Shown one piece after another: positions 32,620 to 44,200 of a stretch of DNA of 64,000 nt. Made by a program: the position numbers and the translations under genes. The stretch is taken from NCBI GenBank assembly GCA_039707465.1, contig CM077643.1, positions 47,214,605-47,278,604 on the forward strand. Reading direction: 5' to 3'. The DNA comes from Rhabdophis nuchalis (Eukaryota > Chordata > Lepidosauria > Squamata > Natricidae). The number at the start of each line of letters is the position of its first letter. Within the stretch, counting starts at the first letter, position 1. The notes under the pieces are model-generated. The model had not been told where the DNA came from, ran no database searches, and saw nothing but the letters and a program-made list of their open reading frames with translations.

Positions 32620-34430
32620 ATCACTCAGAAAGAAAGGCTTGGCTACGAAGGGGGAGAGAAGCAATAGTGATCATAACCGAAGATCCCCTTCTTTAAAGTC
32701 TTTAAAGGCCAAACTTCTGTGTCAACATTCAAGAATATATTAGAGATAATCCATTACAAACTTGAAATCTCTACCTTGTCACCTAGGATCTAGAAGTTGA
32801 AAGACAAACTGGCCCCAAACCATGTGAGCTTGCCTTTCTTCTCAAAGAACATCAGAGCAAAGCAGACAGAATGCAATTCTATCCCTCTTCCTTGAGAGGG
32901 AGGGAAAAATACATTAAACCCCCAGAAATCAATGCCTCATTCAAGGGTATTGATCAGCACTAAATTAATTAGACTTCAAGGCTTATAATAGTTGATAAGA
33001 GAACCTGTTAATTTAGTCAATGCAGAGTTTTCCCTACAGCAGCAAATACCCTCTTCCTTTGAAAAGACATTCATGCAGCACAAGAAAGAGTTGTCGGTGT
33101 GTTGTGTGTATGGGTTTGTGTATGTGTATGTGTACGTATATGTGCATGTGCATGCGTGCATTACAGAATATGCTTTTAAAAGTTTGAAACAGTGATTTCA
33201 ACCACATAGTTTTAGTATAAATAGAAGACAGTATTTCACAAAATTGTGTTTTACTGTCTTCCTAATATGTAAACACATGGGCAAATTTTTCCCACTGAAA
33301 ATAGGAACGTCAAAATTAATGCAGACGGCTAAGATTTTCAAATATGAAGTGACCATAAAAATCAGTTTACTAGGTTTTGAAAACTGCTTCACAATGTATG
33401 TGATCTTATTAATGGATCATTGATCTTTCTTGCAGTTTCTAATATGTTTGATGTTAAAATCTTCAGTGAAGATAGTGATCAGAGACTTCCTCAAGAGGCA
33501 TCCAATACACACACAGAGACACATAACACACACACAGACACATAACACATAATACATACACATCACACACACACACACACATACTAACAAACAAACAAAC
33601 ACATAGCTGGAATCACATACCTCAATCTATTCCTATGACAATGTCACTCTATTATTATTTTTTTAAATGTTGAAAACAGTCTGTAAGCCAAATTTCCATG
33701 CATTCTGGATCCATTACCAACCTATGTGCCTTCAGGTTCCTCTGGAATAGATCTATACAAAAATAAGGCCTATAGGCACTTTAAAAAAATCAAAAAGAAT
33801 TCACCACCACTAAATGTTATGCCACCAAAAAGGATCTGCTACCGCCACCAATACCTCCAATGCCTCCAGGTCTCACCAACACTGAGGGGCTCCATTGTTG
33901 CCACATCTTCCCTAACCTTGAGCAGATGATCAACATACCAGCTAATCCTTTGCAGCCCACAATTGTTTTTATTTCACCTCTATGAGTTGTGCATGCCTGG
34001 AATGCGCTAGAGAAATATTGTACAACTCTTCTGAGATTTGGAGGACAGATGGTATCTTGGAAGGATTGCTGGTTATAGGAATGGGATGAGTAGAAAAGAC
34101 CCATGGACAACACCATTAGTTTCTACCGTTTTTTAAGGTAGTGGAGAAAGTCTTCGCTTAATTGATTGATTTAGTATTATTCCCACACAACAGAATCCCT
34201 CAGACTGATGGGAAAACATGTCATCACTTTTTTTAAAAAAAAAGTAGTCATAGAATGCAAAAAATGTTTGTGGGAGGGGAGACTTGATGGTGGAGAGTAT
34301 GGGTTACCTATTCTAGAATGTTCTCCACCCAATGTTCCTTTGCAAGTCTGACAGTAAAAATAAAACTGTAATATGCCACTACAAACAATAGTTTGCAATA
34401 GTGACAAATATCTGTAGCTCGGGTGCAGGA
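32620..34430. other. Unique DNA with GT and AC microsatellites
   Basis: GT-rich run at 33094-33160 and AC-rich run at 33508-33602. Nothing else recognised. Confidence 0.45.
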
Positions 34431-34440
34431 TCTGAGTCAT

Positions 34441-34590
34441 TCTCCAAGCTTGGGGATTGGTTTCGAATGTTTCATTACCTGGCTAGGTAAATCTTAGAGT
34501 GTAACCCTAAACTCTACTGAAAATGTTACCTAGCCTGGTAACACTACATTCAGAAACCAACCCACAAGCTCGGAGAACGAAACTTCACCC
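34441..34590. repeat. Inverted-repeat element, unclassified
   Basis: 'ctccaagcttggggattggt' at the left and 'aaccaacccacaagctcgga' at the right are imperfect inverses, and inner words 'ttacctggctaggtaa' and 'ttacctagcctggtaa' continue the hairpin. A related single arm seems present at 23753-23812 ('gagcttggttgtttgtttgt', 'actcaactgggtaacatga'). Looks like a dispersed squamate repeat; family unknown to me. Confidence 0.55.
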
Positions 34591-34701
34591 TTACAATAGT
34601 CTTTGCTTAAGATTACAACAGCAGCAGTCTTCTTAGCACATATAGAATTCTTCATTTGGAAGATGTGGCAACTGGGAAGATCAAAAGGCTCTGGAGATAT
34701 A

Positions 34702-34852
34702 CCATGAATCAGGAGTTCCCAAATTTGGCAACTTGAAGACTTGTGGACTTCAACTCCCAGAATTCTCCAGCCAGCTCTGCTGGCTGGAGAATTCTGGGAG
34801 TTGAAGCCCACAAGTCTTCAAGTTGCCAAGTTTGGGAACCCCTGCCATGGAT
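34702..34852. mobile_element. Palindromic hAT MITE, TSD CCATGRAT
   Basis: Element 34710-34844, left arm 'caggagttcccaaatttggc', right arm 'gccaagtttgggaacccctg', meeting at 'cagctctgctggctgg'. Flanks are CCATGAAT and CCATGGAT, one mismatch. It belongs to a related but distinct subfamily from 32474-32608. Confidence 0.92.
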
Positions 34853-35074
34853 CATCTGCCAGCTTAGGACTTCAGCAGATGTTCTGTAGTATGCTAGTAG
34901 ACCTGATTTCAACAGTTCAACAGGCAGAAAGTTTAAATAAAGCTATTCTTCAGTTCACTGAAGGAGGGAAACAGAGAGGGAAGGATCAAGCTAGTTCTGG
35001 TTTGCATCATACATTAATTCATATATTTGTTCAATCCTGATGTGACATTGATCTGCAATTATTTTTGTAAATCT

Positions 35075-35195
35075 ATGGATGCATATAGTCCTGCAGTGAT
35101 TCGCTTAACAAGTGTGACAAGAAAGGTCATAAAACAGAAAATGTCGGCTCTGTTGTGGTCGTGAGTCAAGGATTACATGTAGATAAAACACATTT
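35075..35195. repeat. Dispersed repeat fragment
   Basis: 'tagtcctgcagtgattcgct' and 'gtgacaagaaaggtcataaa' recall a common snake repeat built on 'ggtcataa' and 'cttaacaa' words. A relative lies at 58503-58625. Class not determined. Confidence 0.5.
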
Positions 35196-35199
35196 TGAT

Positions 35200-37130
35200 C
35201 CCTTCTTTTGGGATGCAATAAATTGCAAAGTTTGGAGGAGAGTGAAAATCAAACAAAAGTATGTTCAGTTCTGGGTATAATTTGAGAGATATACTGTTCA
35301 AGTAAATTGCTCTTGATTGAGAAATGAAATGCAATTTGAGGAGCATCTTCCAATTGGTTTTGATGGCACCCAATCACATCGACTTCATTTGGACTTGGGA
35401 CATCTCTGCACTGCAGCCTGCATGTTATCAGGTGAAAATGAAGTCAGTTTAAGAAATCCTTTTCTGGATTTCAGCCCAACTTATGAGATGACCAGATATT
35501 TAGTCCAAACTGTGCTTACCACAGCCCTGATTGGTAGATTTCTGTCCCCCCACCCTTTCACTCCTCCTGGATCAGCAAAAAGAAAGAAAGAAGGTACACT
35601 TTTATGGCATATTTCCTGCTACTTGGGCTGGAGAGAGAAAATGGCAGATCCTCATTTTTCTCTCGGTTAAACCAAAGAACCTAAACCAAAACAAGTGTAT
35701 GTCTCACTATTCCATTCTTCCATCAAAGAACTTCTAAAAGGAAAAATTCAGGACTACCTTTTCATCAATGATTTATTTTCAATGATTACAAATTTTTTAA
35801 CTGTTCCATTAACTGATTTGTTAATCAAAATGGCTGTCCAGAGCAATGATCAGGAGATATTTCTACCAAACATTATTTCTTTTTTTTATTATTAAAATGA
35901 TATGCCACCCATCTCAAGGTGACTTGCAGCAGCACAGAAGCCAACTGGATGGGGCAAGTAGTTCTCTACAGTGAAATGAAGCATGGCAGAAGGACCAGAC
36001 AGCATAGTGTGAAGTAGTACATGTCAAAAAATATCATTTTTTAATGCCAACTAGGTTAAAAAATAGCCAGGAGGTGCCTTCTGGGTGGGCCACATATGAA
36101 CAAATGATGATATTGCGCATTCCTGCCCTCATGTGGCTCAATCTTAGTTCATTTTGATTCTACCTGGCTTATTTGGTTTGGAGTAAATTTGATGGGAGAT
36201 GTAATTAGCTGTTGTTAGGCACAGAGAGTAGCTGTACCAGTTTTCATGTCTCGGGATGCAATTCACCTTTGGTCTTCAACTTCACCAGATTCTATCCAGC
36301 CGATATTGGGCTGTGGCAGGGGGACTTCTTAGATCATAATTATTTATCTGGCTGCACAACAAAATAATTTCCTGAAGCCAGGGAGGAATTATCCTTAATG
36401 AATGCTGGTGGTTGTTAGTTATCTCAATAGTATGGGTTGCCTGGGCCTTTTTTCTGTGTTATTGTTTCTTTTCAACCCTTTAGGATTCCAGCTAGTAAAA
36501 GCGGTGATATTTCTTCACCTTATCATCAAAATGTATTGTCCTTCTGGTGAGTGTACAATCAATATCCATTATCCTCAGCCGAGAAGATCCTAAGTGACTA
36601 ACAAAGACAACACTTCGAGATCTACCAAGCCCAATCCAGAGCAGAGAATATTTTCCTTGATAGATGGGCAGATTTTGTAGATTTCTCTTTCTTGCAAAGG
36701 GTAGCTGATGAAAGTCCAGGGTAAAAAAAAAAAGATGTGGAAGAAAGATTCAGCAAGGAAAGAAGTTGAGGCTAGCTCATGTGGCTTCCTCCCTCTCACT
36801 TGATCTATTACAACAGTTATTTTTGGCTCTAGTAACAAAGAAGACAGGGGCCTGTCCATTCTGCAAAGGGTGAATGGAATGAGGGTACCCCCAGAATGCT
36901 TTGAACGTAAGGCAGCACTTCCTGCTGGTTGAGATGGGAATGAAAAAGGACAAAGCAGAATCCAGGGCAGGGGTCCCACCGACGGCTCTCGGAGGAGGCA
37001 ACAGTCGGCTATCAGCTGTACTCCAGCCCTGCGAGAATGCTAATAAGCGGGTGAAGAGCCTGGATTCCCTGCCATAATTCTATAGAGGACTTCAGTACCC
37101 CATAGTGTTCACCAAATAAAGACAACTAAT
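35200..37130. other. Unique DNA, no gene seen
   Basis: Several short open frames (up to 129 codons) without recognisable domains. A possible old LINE/SINE tail in antisense ('aaaatgatatgccacccatc') lies at 35885-35935. Confidence 0.4.
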
Positions 37131-37139
37131 TGAGAATTT

Positions 37140-38340
37140 TTTGCACATTTGGCTTGAGGGGGGGGGGACTCGTTCACACAGCTTATTGTGGGAGAATCTG
37201 TGCCTCCCTGATGACAGGACACGTCTGTTTGAGGGGCAGTATCCCTCTTAACTTTATTTCCTCAGGACTTTCCAAGTATGACAAAAATGTCTAATTTAAT
37301 TTGGCAGATATTTTTCCCCCTTTCTCGCCCCACACTTGGTTGAATATCCCGAAAAGTATTCTGGCGCCTTGCTAGAGAGAGCAGTTCATCTGCTATTTGC
37401 ATATTGTTAGTCCTCTGTTTTATATTTTTCCATCCTCCTCCTCATCGTCGTGACAGAATTGGGGGGAGGGGGGGAGGAAAAAATCCTCCCTCTTTCGCCT
37501 CTCTCCTCCCCTCCCCTTTGCAGCATATTCTGGGGTGCAGTCTACATTTTTGTGTCTGCAGGTGACACACTTTGATTGAAACTAAAATTAATAAATCAGC
37601 GGAAAAGCACACACCTACAGTTCACAGCGGGGCTCGCAAACATGCTCATAAAAGGAGCTTTATGCCCTCGCATAAAGCAGGAATAAATTACAGGAACACT
37701 TGTTGCCTTTGGTCTCAGTTCTGCTCCACGGACGGGTATCTTATTTTCGAAGGCTTATTCGCAATCAACAGGTTCCTTGGTGCTTTAGCAGGTGACTTTG
37801 TTATTAATCTCTTCTTTGACCATTCTGGCATATTAATGAGGCAGAGACCCCTCTCATGCATAAGGAATTAGATTAAAAGGTACACTTGTCTCTAAATTGC
37901 TAGTAGCACGCAAGCTATAGTGCCACCAACCAAACGCAAAAGATTGCGTCTCTCCCCTCTCGCCCCCGCCTCCCCCACCTCCTTGGTCATGTTAAAGAGT
38001 ATTTGACTAACATTATGTCCCTTGCTGAGCTTTTCTTCCGCCACATACTTATTTCTTCACTATGAACACTATTACTAGGTTTTGCCAGTCATTTCTGAGG
38101 GAGGTAACTCGGTGTATTATTATATATTTTTCTCAGCCTTTCTAAATCAAAATCTGGAACGTGAGGCACAATAATATATTTTCTGATGAATCATGTGCCT
38201 TTTTTATTATTATTTTTCCCTCATTAATTAAACTCTTCCATTCCATTTAGGGAGACCTTTTTTTATCTCAGTGGCGCACCAATGCTTATTCGGTTCAATA
38301 TTTCCCTTTCAGAATTACTTTAATAAATATAATTATCCTA
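37140..38340. promoter_or_regulatory. Candidate conserved non-coding block
   Basis: About 1.2 kb free of recognisable repeats, with clustered homeodomain-type ATTA words, for example 'ctaaaattaataaatcagc', 'ggcatattaatgaggcagag' and 'ccctcattaattaaactctt'. Vertebrate developmental enhancers often look like this. There is no alignment to prove conservation, and the open frame of 99 codons at 37572-37871 shows no domain. Confidence 0.3.
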
Positions 38341-39171
38341 TTTTTTTTAAGTGTTGGAATCCAACCAAACTTAGCCCACCTTATATTTGGGGTATGATAG
38401 GAGCCTGAAGTGAAAATTCCTATGGGGTTGTATAAGAACATGTAAAAGGAGGAAAAAATGCAAATGATTTAAGCCTTAAATTTGTGATTACTACAATTTT
38501 GCCAAAATATATCATATTATGATTTTTTTGGCTTGCATGAATAAAATCCACCTAGTAAAATCCCCCTCCTTCTCTGTGCTGAAAATAGTTTTGTTGAAAA
38601 ATAATAATTTTCTCATTTCCCCTCCCAAAAAAATGTACAGGAGAACAAAATGATTAAAGATTTTTCTCCCTTTTACAAATCTAAAGAAAGTAGTGGCTCT
38701 CAGCTTCCCAATCAGAGGCAGGTGTGGTGTCACCAACTGCTTAGAAAGCAGGTTTAACCACAAAATATTCCTACATATTGTATGTAATGTGGGGTTTTAA
38801 TTGTGTCCTGCAGGAATATTCCCCTGATGATGATTTTTGCCAGTTCTCATTCAATTTGGTGAGATTGAAATTGATGAATTTGTTTCAAAAATCCATTCAA
38901 AGTAGGAGTGAATTTCAGTGATGTATTCATACACACAATTAATTTTGAAGTGGCCAAAACATATGGATAAATACCCCGCCTTTCATTGACCAATCATCTC
39001 TCTAGTTATCTTTAGCCTTCCTGGTTTTTCTTCTTTTAATTTACAGGCCAACGAAGACAATAGGAGAGAAATGTTCTCTGTCTTATTTTTCAAATTGTGA
39101 CCAGAAAATTTTAGAACAATGCTTCCCAGCCTCAGTAGCTTGAAGATGTGTTGATTTCAGTTCCTAGATTT

Positions 39172-39764
39172 CTCTAGCCCAGGGGTCTCCAACCTTGGCA
39201 ACTTTAACACTTGTGGACTTCAACTCCCAGAGTTCCTCAGCCAGCTGAGGAATTCTGGGAATTTATTTATTTGTTTGTTTGTTTGTTTGTTTATTATTAA
39301 ATTTCTATACCACCCTTCTCCCTTCCGGGACTCAGGGCGGTGTACAGGCTGCAATAAAATCAGTGATATAAAATATAAAAAATACATGAAATATATATTT
39401 TAAAATGTATTAAATAATACGCCTGTTCTAAAACCATTAATAAAACCTACTAAAACCATTTAAAAAATTATGCCAGGCCGGTCCCACGAAATAGATAGGT
39501 CTTCAAAGCACGACGGAAGAGGCGCAGGTCCGTGGTCATGCGTAGGTCGGTGGGTAGGTCATTCCAGAGGGCAGGAGCCGCCACAGAGAAGGCTCTCCCC
39601 CTGGGGGTCGCCAGCCGACATTGCCTGGCCGACGGCACCCTGAGGAGGCCCTCTCTGTGGGAGCGCACTGGTCGGTGGGAGGTATTTGATGGCAGGAGGC
39701 GGTCTTGTGGAGTTGAAGTCCACAAGTGTTAAAGTTGCCAAGGTTGGAGACCCCTGCTCTAGCC
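39172..39764. mobile_element. Middle palindromic hAT MITE, TSD CTCTAGCC
   Basis: Element 39180-39756. The left arm opens 'caggggtctccaaccttggc' and the right arm closes 'gccaaggttggagacccctg'. Perfect CTCTAGCC duplications are at 39172-39179 and 39757-39764. An L2-like LINE (39261-39711) has split it near its centre ('aattctggga' before, 'gttgaagtccac' after). Confidence 0.93.
39261..39711 (-). mobile_element. Innermost L2-like LINE 3' end
   Basis: Minus-strand copy with tail at 39261-39300 (ATAAATAA/CAAA repeats) and a C-terminal coding remnant at 39725-39468. This includes SARQCRLATPRGRAFSVAAP and ALWNDLPTDLRMTTDLRLF, then LKTYLF, in one open frame. That frame shows the undisturbed reading of the region that is shifted in the 16311-17763 copy. 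The insertion left no obvious target duplication. Confidence 0.9.
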
Positions 39765-40069
39765 AGCTACTCCCGATTCTGGGAATTGAAGTCCACACAT
39801 TTTCAAGTTGCTAGGCTTGAGGAACACTTGAGAAAAAGATGTGGAAAATAATAACTCCATCTCCAATTAGAATAGAAGTTTTAAAAATATCACCAAGACA
39901 ACTTCATGTGGGCACGTGGAAACGGAAATCAATCATGCCAACAACTGCAGACACATGCAAAGTGCAAGGAAAAATTGGGATTGCAACAGCAGCATGGAGA
40001 TTTTGGAGACCAGATCCCTCAACCACCACCACCCAGGCAGGAGAAGCCCAACTACAATTCATATAGGGA

Positions 40070-40990
40070 CTGGATCTCCTGGAAAATTGTAGTGCAAAGC
40101 ATTGTGCTGACCCACTCACACACACATACAAACACACACCACAGGTGTAAGGAGTCTTTATTAAGGTTTCCAGGATCCCTCAGCAATTCTCTGTGTCAGC
40201 ACTAGCTCAAACCCCAGTGATTTCCACATGTTACTCAACACTAATCCTGAAGGCAAAGGAGAGTCCAATCACTAGGCAAAAGCAAGTTCCCAAGGCAAAC
40301 ACAAGATCACAGGAAAAGGCAGGGCAAGGCAGGGCAGGGCAGGGCAAGGCAAGGCAAGGCAAGGCAAGGCAAGGCAAGGCAAGGCAAGGCAAGGCAAGGC
40401 AAGGCAAGGCAAGGCAAGGCAAGGCAAGGCAAGGCAAGGCAAGGCAAAGACAACAGCTGAAGAAACATGATCCAAATTTCAAGGGAAGAACACACAGCAA
40501 GGAAACAAATATGTTGTTCCCAACATTGTTTCCATCATCTCCATCTGTCTCCTGTGCTAAATAAGGCAGCCCATCAAGAGGGGCAAGGCTGCCTCCTCAC
40601 TCTATCACAGTGACCTTCGCTGCTCCTGCCTTTTCTCTGCCCTACATGTTCTTGGATCAGGTGCAGAAGGTGGTTCCTCTTCCTCACCACTGACCAACTG
40701 CAGCTGCATGCTTTCCCCATCTGAACCCTCAGGGCTGTCCTGTTGCAGCTGTGCTTCAGCCAACACACTCTCAGATGGCTGCTTGGAGCCATTGACCAAC
40801 TCCCCTCCAGACATGCCTGGAACTGGTTCATCCTCCTCTGAGCTGATATCTGGAGAGGTATCCCGGGAAGTGTCTGAGATGAGTCACTACAAGCATGCTC
40901 TTGTATTTAGAGTTCTGGCTAGCCAGGCCTGCCCTTTCCATCCCATCCCCTGCCCTCCATTTGCTTTTTCTTGAATCCAACCAACAGAAT
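40070..40990 (-). repeat. Unclassified retroelement-like segment with GGCAA array
   Basis: On the minus strand, an acidic open stretch (40814-40605: GSDGESMQLQLVSGEEEEP, then APDPRTCRAEKRQEQRR) leads to a pentanucleotide array and then to an AATAAA signal at 40162-40157 followed by a short GT-rich end. This layout recalls the end of a retroelement transcript, but I cannot name a family and saw no LTR boundaries. Confidence 0.35.
40319..40446 (+). repeat. (GGCAA)n pentanucleotide array
   Basis: About 25 units of GGCAA, with a few GGCAG units at the left end. Minus-strand frames read LPCLA repeats, which are artefacts. Confidence 0.97.
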
Positions 40991-41254
40991 GTTATGCACA
41001 TTCAGCATGTTTAGATCTCATTAGGCTATTTAGCAAATTCATCCCCTTTGAGTCTTCTTTCCAAATATTGTTGCATTTCTATAAATAGTGGGACTCCTTT
41101 GAGTCTGCTGATAATCTTCCTCTAGTGTATTAAAAGTGCCTAATATAACATCCCCCCTTCTATTCAATAATGTCTGATTCTCAGAGACTGCATAGATGAG
41201 TCTCTGCAGTTTTCTTGAAGAATAGTGTGGTTTCTTTTCAGTAGAGATTTACCA

Positions 41255-41390
41255 TTGCCTCCTTCCTAAGGCTGAGAGAGAATTACTGGCCCAAGATCAT
41301 TCAGCTGGCTATGTGCCTAAGACAGGACTAGAATTCACTGTCTCCCAGTTACTATCCTGATGATTTAACTATTGCACCAAACTAGCCCTC
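41255..41390 (-). mobile_element. tRNA-derived SINE, antisense copy
   Basis: 'gctggctatgtgcctaagac', 'aggactagaattcactgtct' and 'gatgatttaactattgcacc' are the reverse complement of the SINE body and tRNA-like head (compare 30373). It is followed by a (GGAAT)n run at 41396-41418. Confidence 0.65.
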
Positions 41391-41589
41391 AATGGAATGG
41401 AATGGAATGGAATGGAACATAGTTTTTTCATGGTACTTTAATAAAGTAACCATTAATAACAGTTTTAAATTTAAATGATTGAAAATTTGTTTTCCCAGTT
41501 TAAAAAAATTAAATCAAGTTTCTCATCTTCACTCAAGTCAGGATAGGTTATGTAGGTTTTGTTTCCTTGTATGTTGTCCTGACAGAAGA

Positions 41590-42147
41590 GACTGAAGTGC
41601 CTTGGTAAGGCCTTGGTAAGGCCACACTTGGAATACTGCATACAGTTTTGGTCGTCACGATGTAGAAAAGACATGGAGACTCTGGAAAGAGTGCAGAGAA
41701 GAGCAACCAAGATGATTAGGGGACTGGAGACTAAAACATATGAAGAACGTTGCAGGAGCTGGGTATGTCTAGTTTGATGAAGAGAAGGACCAGGGGAGAC
41801 ATGATAGCAGTGTTCCGATATCTCAGAGGGTGCCACAAAGAAGAGGGAGTCAAACTATTCTCCAAGGCACCTGGGGGCAGGACAAGAAGCAATGGGTGGA
41901 AACTAATCAAGGAGAGAAGCAACTTAGAACTAAGGAGAAATTTCCTGACAGTTAGAACAATTAACCTCTGGAACAGCTTGCCTCCAGAAGTTGTGAATGC
42001 CCCAACCCTGGAAGTCTTTAAAAAGATGTTAGATAGCCATTTGTCTGAAATGGTATAAGGTTCCTGCCCACGCAGGGGATTGGACTAGAAGACCTACAAG
42101 GTCCCTTCCAACTCTGCTATTGTATTGTATTGTATTGTATTGTATAA
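41590..42147 (+). mobile_element. CR1 LINE 3' end with (TATTG)n tail
   Basis: One of the best CR1 copies. It runs from 'aaggccacacttggaatact' through 'gagaagagcaaccaagatga' to 'ggtcccttccaactctgcta' and a (TATTG)n tail at 42118-42146. A 102-codon open end of ORF2 survives (41750-42058) with SKAPGGRTRSNGWKLIKER and LRRNFLTVRTINLWNSLPPE. It is 5'-truncated; a 13-bp 'ccttggtaagg' duplication lies at its start. Confidence 0.93.
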
Positions 42148-42344
42148 GTAGTCAGAATGAGAAAAACTGGCCCAACTGTTTCAAGGATAATTTTTTGCTA
42201 CAAATGTTAAAGCATTTTAAACCAACATGGTTTCTTACAGAATCCAAGGAAATATAATTTAGTGAGGAAGAGGAGAATGTGGTAATTTGAGAATGGCACT
42301 ATTCCCCCAAGTTCCCCAAGATTAGGAATGGATGTTGGGCCAGT

Positions 42345-42656
42345 TTAATAGCACTAGCACTTAGATGTATATGCCACTTCATAATGCAGTATATAGTACT
42401 CTCTAAGAGGTTTACGGAGTCAGAGTATTGTTCCCAACAATCTGGGACTTCATTTTACTGACCTTAGAAAGAGACTGGGCAGTCAGTTGCCTGAAATAGT
42501 ATATGATCTCCTGCTTGAGCAGGGGGCTGGACTAGAAGACTTCCAAGGTCCCTTCAAGATCTATTCTGATTAATGACTAGTTAGGATCGGACCCCTAGCT
42601 ATAGGCAGAGTCACCCTGCAATACTACATTCTAACCACTGCGCCACCACGGTTCAG
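42345..42656 (-). mobile_element. tRNA-derived SINE split by CR1
   Basis: Antisense SINE: tail part 42345-42468 ('tagcactagcacttagatgt', 'caacaatctgggacttcatt') and head part about 42575-42656 ('attctaaccactgcgccacc', a reversed tRNA A-box region). A short CR1 3' end (42470-42568) sits between. Same family as 58627-58862. Confidence 0.7.
42470..42568 (+). mobile_element. Short CR1 3' end inside SINE
   Basis: 'agttgcctgaaatagtatat', 'gagcagggggctggactaga' and 'ttccaaggtcccttcaagat' are the last ~95 bp of CR1. Confidence 0.8.
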
Positions 42657-42971
42657 TTTAACCCTATAGTTATAATTTCTAGTCCTTATGGACATTAGGC
42701 ATTTCCCATCACTTCTTGTTCTTTTCCCATAATAGTAGAGACAATATACAATTTGCATAGTTCATATACTACCATCAGTTTCCAGCTAGAAAGAAAACAG
42801 AATTCAGATTGCCTTGCTACAAGTACTTACTTCTTCAGCCAATGAAACACTGGTTGATTTCCAGCTCTTACCCATGTTTGAAACTGGCCAAATTATCCCA
42901 ATTTTATTTCTTAACAGTGTTCTCAGAAAGATAGAGGTGCCAACAAGAGTTTTGTGGACCTTCTGTGACTT

Positions 42972-43037
42972 TTGGGGTTGGACTAGAAAGCCTCCAAGGT
43001 CCCTTCCAACTCCTATTCTATTCTATTCTATTCTAAT
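42972..43037 (+). mobile_element. Minimal CR1 tail with (TATTC)n
   Basis: 'ggggttggactagaaagcct' and 'aaggtcccttccaactccta' followed by TATTC repeats to 43037. Only about 45 bp of CR1 remain, yet it has seeded a microsatellite. Confidence 0.85.
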
Positions 43038-43179
43038 AAATGTTTCTGGGTTACTTACATATCTGCACACACATATGTACACACACATATGTACATACAT
43101 ATCATGACTCTGTGAATAGCAAATAATGAATTACAAAGATAATAACACATTTGAGGTACAGACATGGTAGATGCAGGCT

Positions 43180-44200
43180 ATTTACAAAACAGGTGCAAAA
43201 CAGCTCTGGCAGTCATCTTCCTATCAATTAGCTTATTATCACCATGTCAGATTGCCAAGTGCCTTTTTTTTTCCTATTCCATTCATCTTCAGTGTAGGTA
43301 ACTTACCTCGCTTTCCCAGAAAAGATTGCTGTAGGTCCGTCCCGTCCCCGTCCACCCCCCTGCACAAGAGTACAAAAATAATGTCTGAACATTCAGAACA
43401 TTTCTCTCCTGAGAAACGGCTTAAGGCCAATCATGATCTGACCCACAATATTCCCATGATGTTGGTTATTAATAGATACTGTAATGATCACACTTATCCA
43501 GCCATGCCTTCTTTTTATTTTTTGTCTGAAAAGGAATAGCGTGCTTTTTAATGCAATCTTTTTTTTTTAAAGTAATACGTTCATGGCTATTAACATCTTT
43601 TCCTCCCCTCCCTCTTCAAATAGCTCAAAACCTGAATAGATGGCCTTGTATGTCAAGCGCTGGCACATAATGATTTTTTTGTTTTATTTAGCGGAGGCTG
43701 CATCTCCCCCCCTGCCCACCCTTGAAATACGAGATTTATCATTAACATACTGACAGGTACTTCACTGAAGTGGCACTAGCCACCGTCGTCGGCCTGAAGG
43801 ATATTTATAAGGCTCGACAACCAGTGGGACATTTGTTGGAGGGCAGTCTGCTCTTCCCATCCTCCCATCTTTCTTGAACAACTTGGATGGTTTCAACTCT
43901 TTTTGCCTTTCAGAACTTACCCAGGATCAGACACCCTTCTGCCATGCATATGCAGATTTTCATCTCTGGTTGCTTTCTCTAATGAGCCTTCACATAATCA
44001 ATTTGACAGGAGCCCATTATCACCGCCACGATCGCCACCTCCCTTTTGCGCTATCTACCAGGAAAAGTATTTCAGGAAAAGAGCACCAGAGAGGGCTCGC
44101 CAAACAAAATCATGAGAGAGCCAATTTTAGGAAGACTATCGAGGGTTTCTTTCAAAGGCAAGGGGGAGGGCCGAGCTAAAACCCAAGAAACAAAGGCCAC
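43180..44200. promoter_or_regulatory. Candidate conserved non-coding block
   Basis: Repeat-free stretch with balanced composition, notably 43770-44130 ('aggagcccattatcaccgcc', 'ggctcgccaaacaaaatcat'). It contains E-box and ATTA words but no recognised gene. Its regulatory nature is a guess from texture. Confidence 0.25.

Larger units (their letters stand above)
39117..39830. mobile_element. Outer palindromic MITE of a three-layer nest
   Basis: Left arm 'caatgcttcccagcctcagt' plus 'agcttgaagatgtgttgatt' (39117-39179), right arm 'attgaagtccacacatttt' plus 'caagttgctaggcttgagga' ending at 39830. The arms are decayed inverses. The centre is occupied by a younger MITE (39180-39756). No clear target duplication is left. 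Confidence 0.75.

Noticed and set aside
33417..33602. Cys/Val-rich membrane peptide
   Set aside because: Derived from an AC microsatellite.
40231..40500. LPCLALPCLA repeat protein
   Set aside because: Translation of the GGCAA array.
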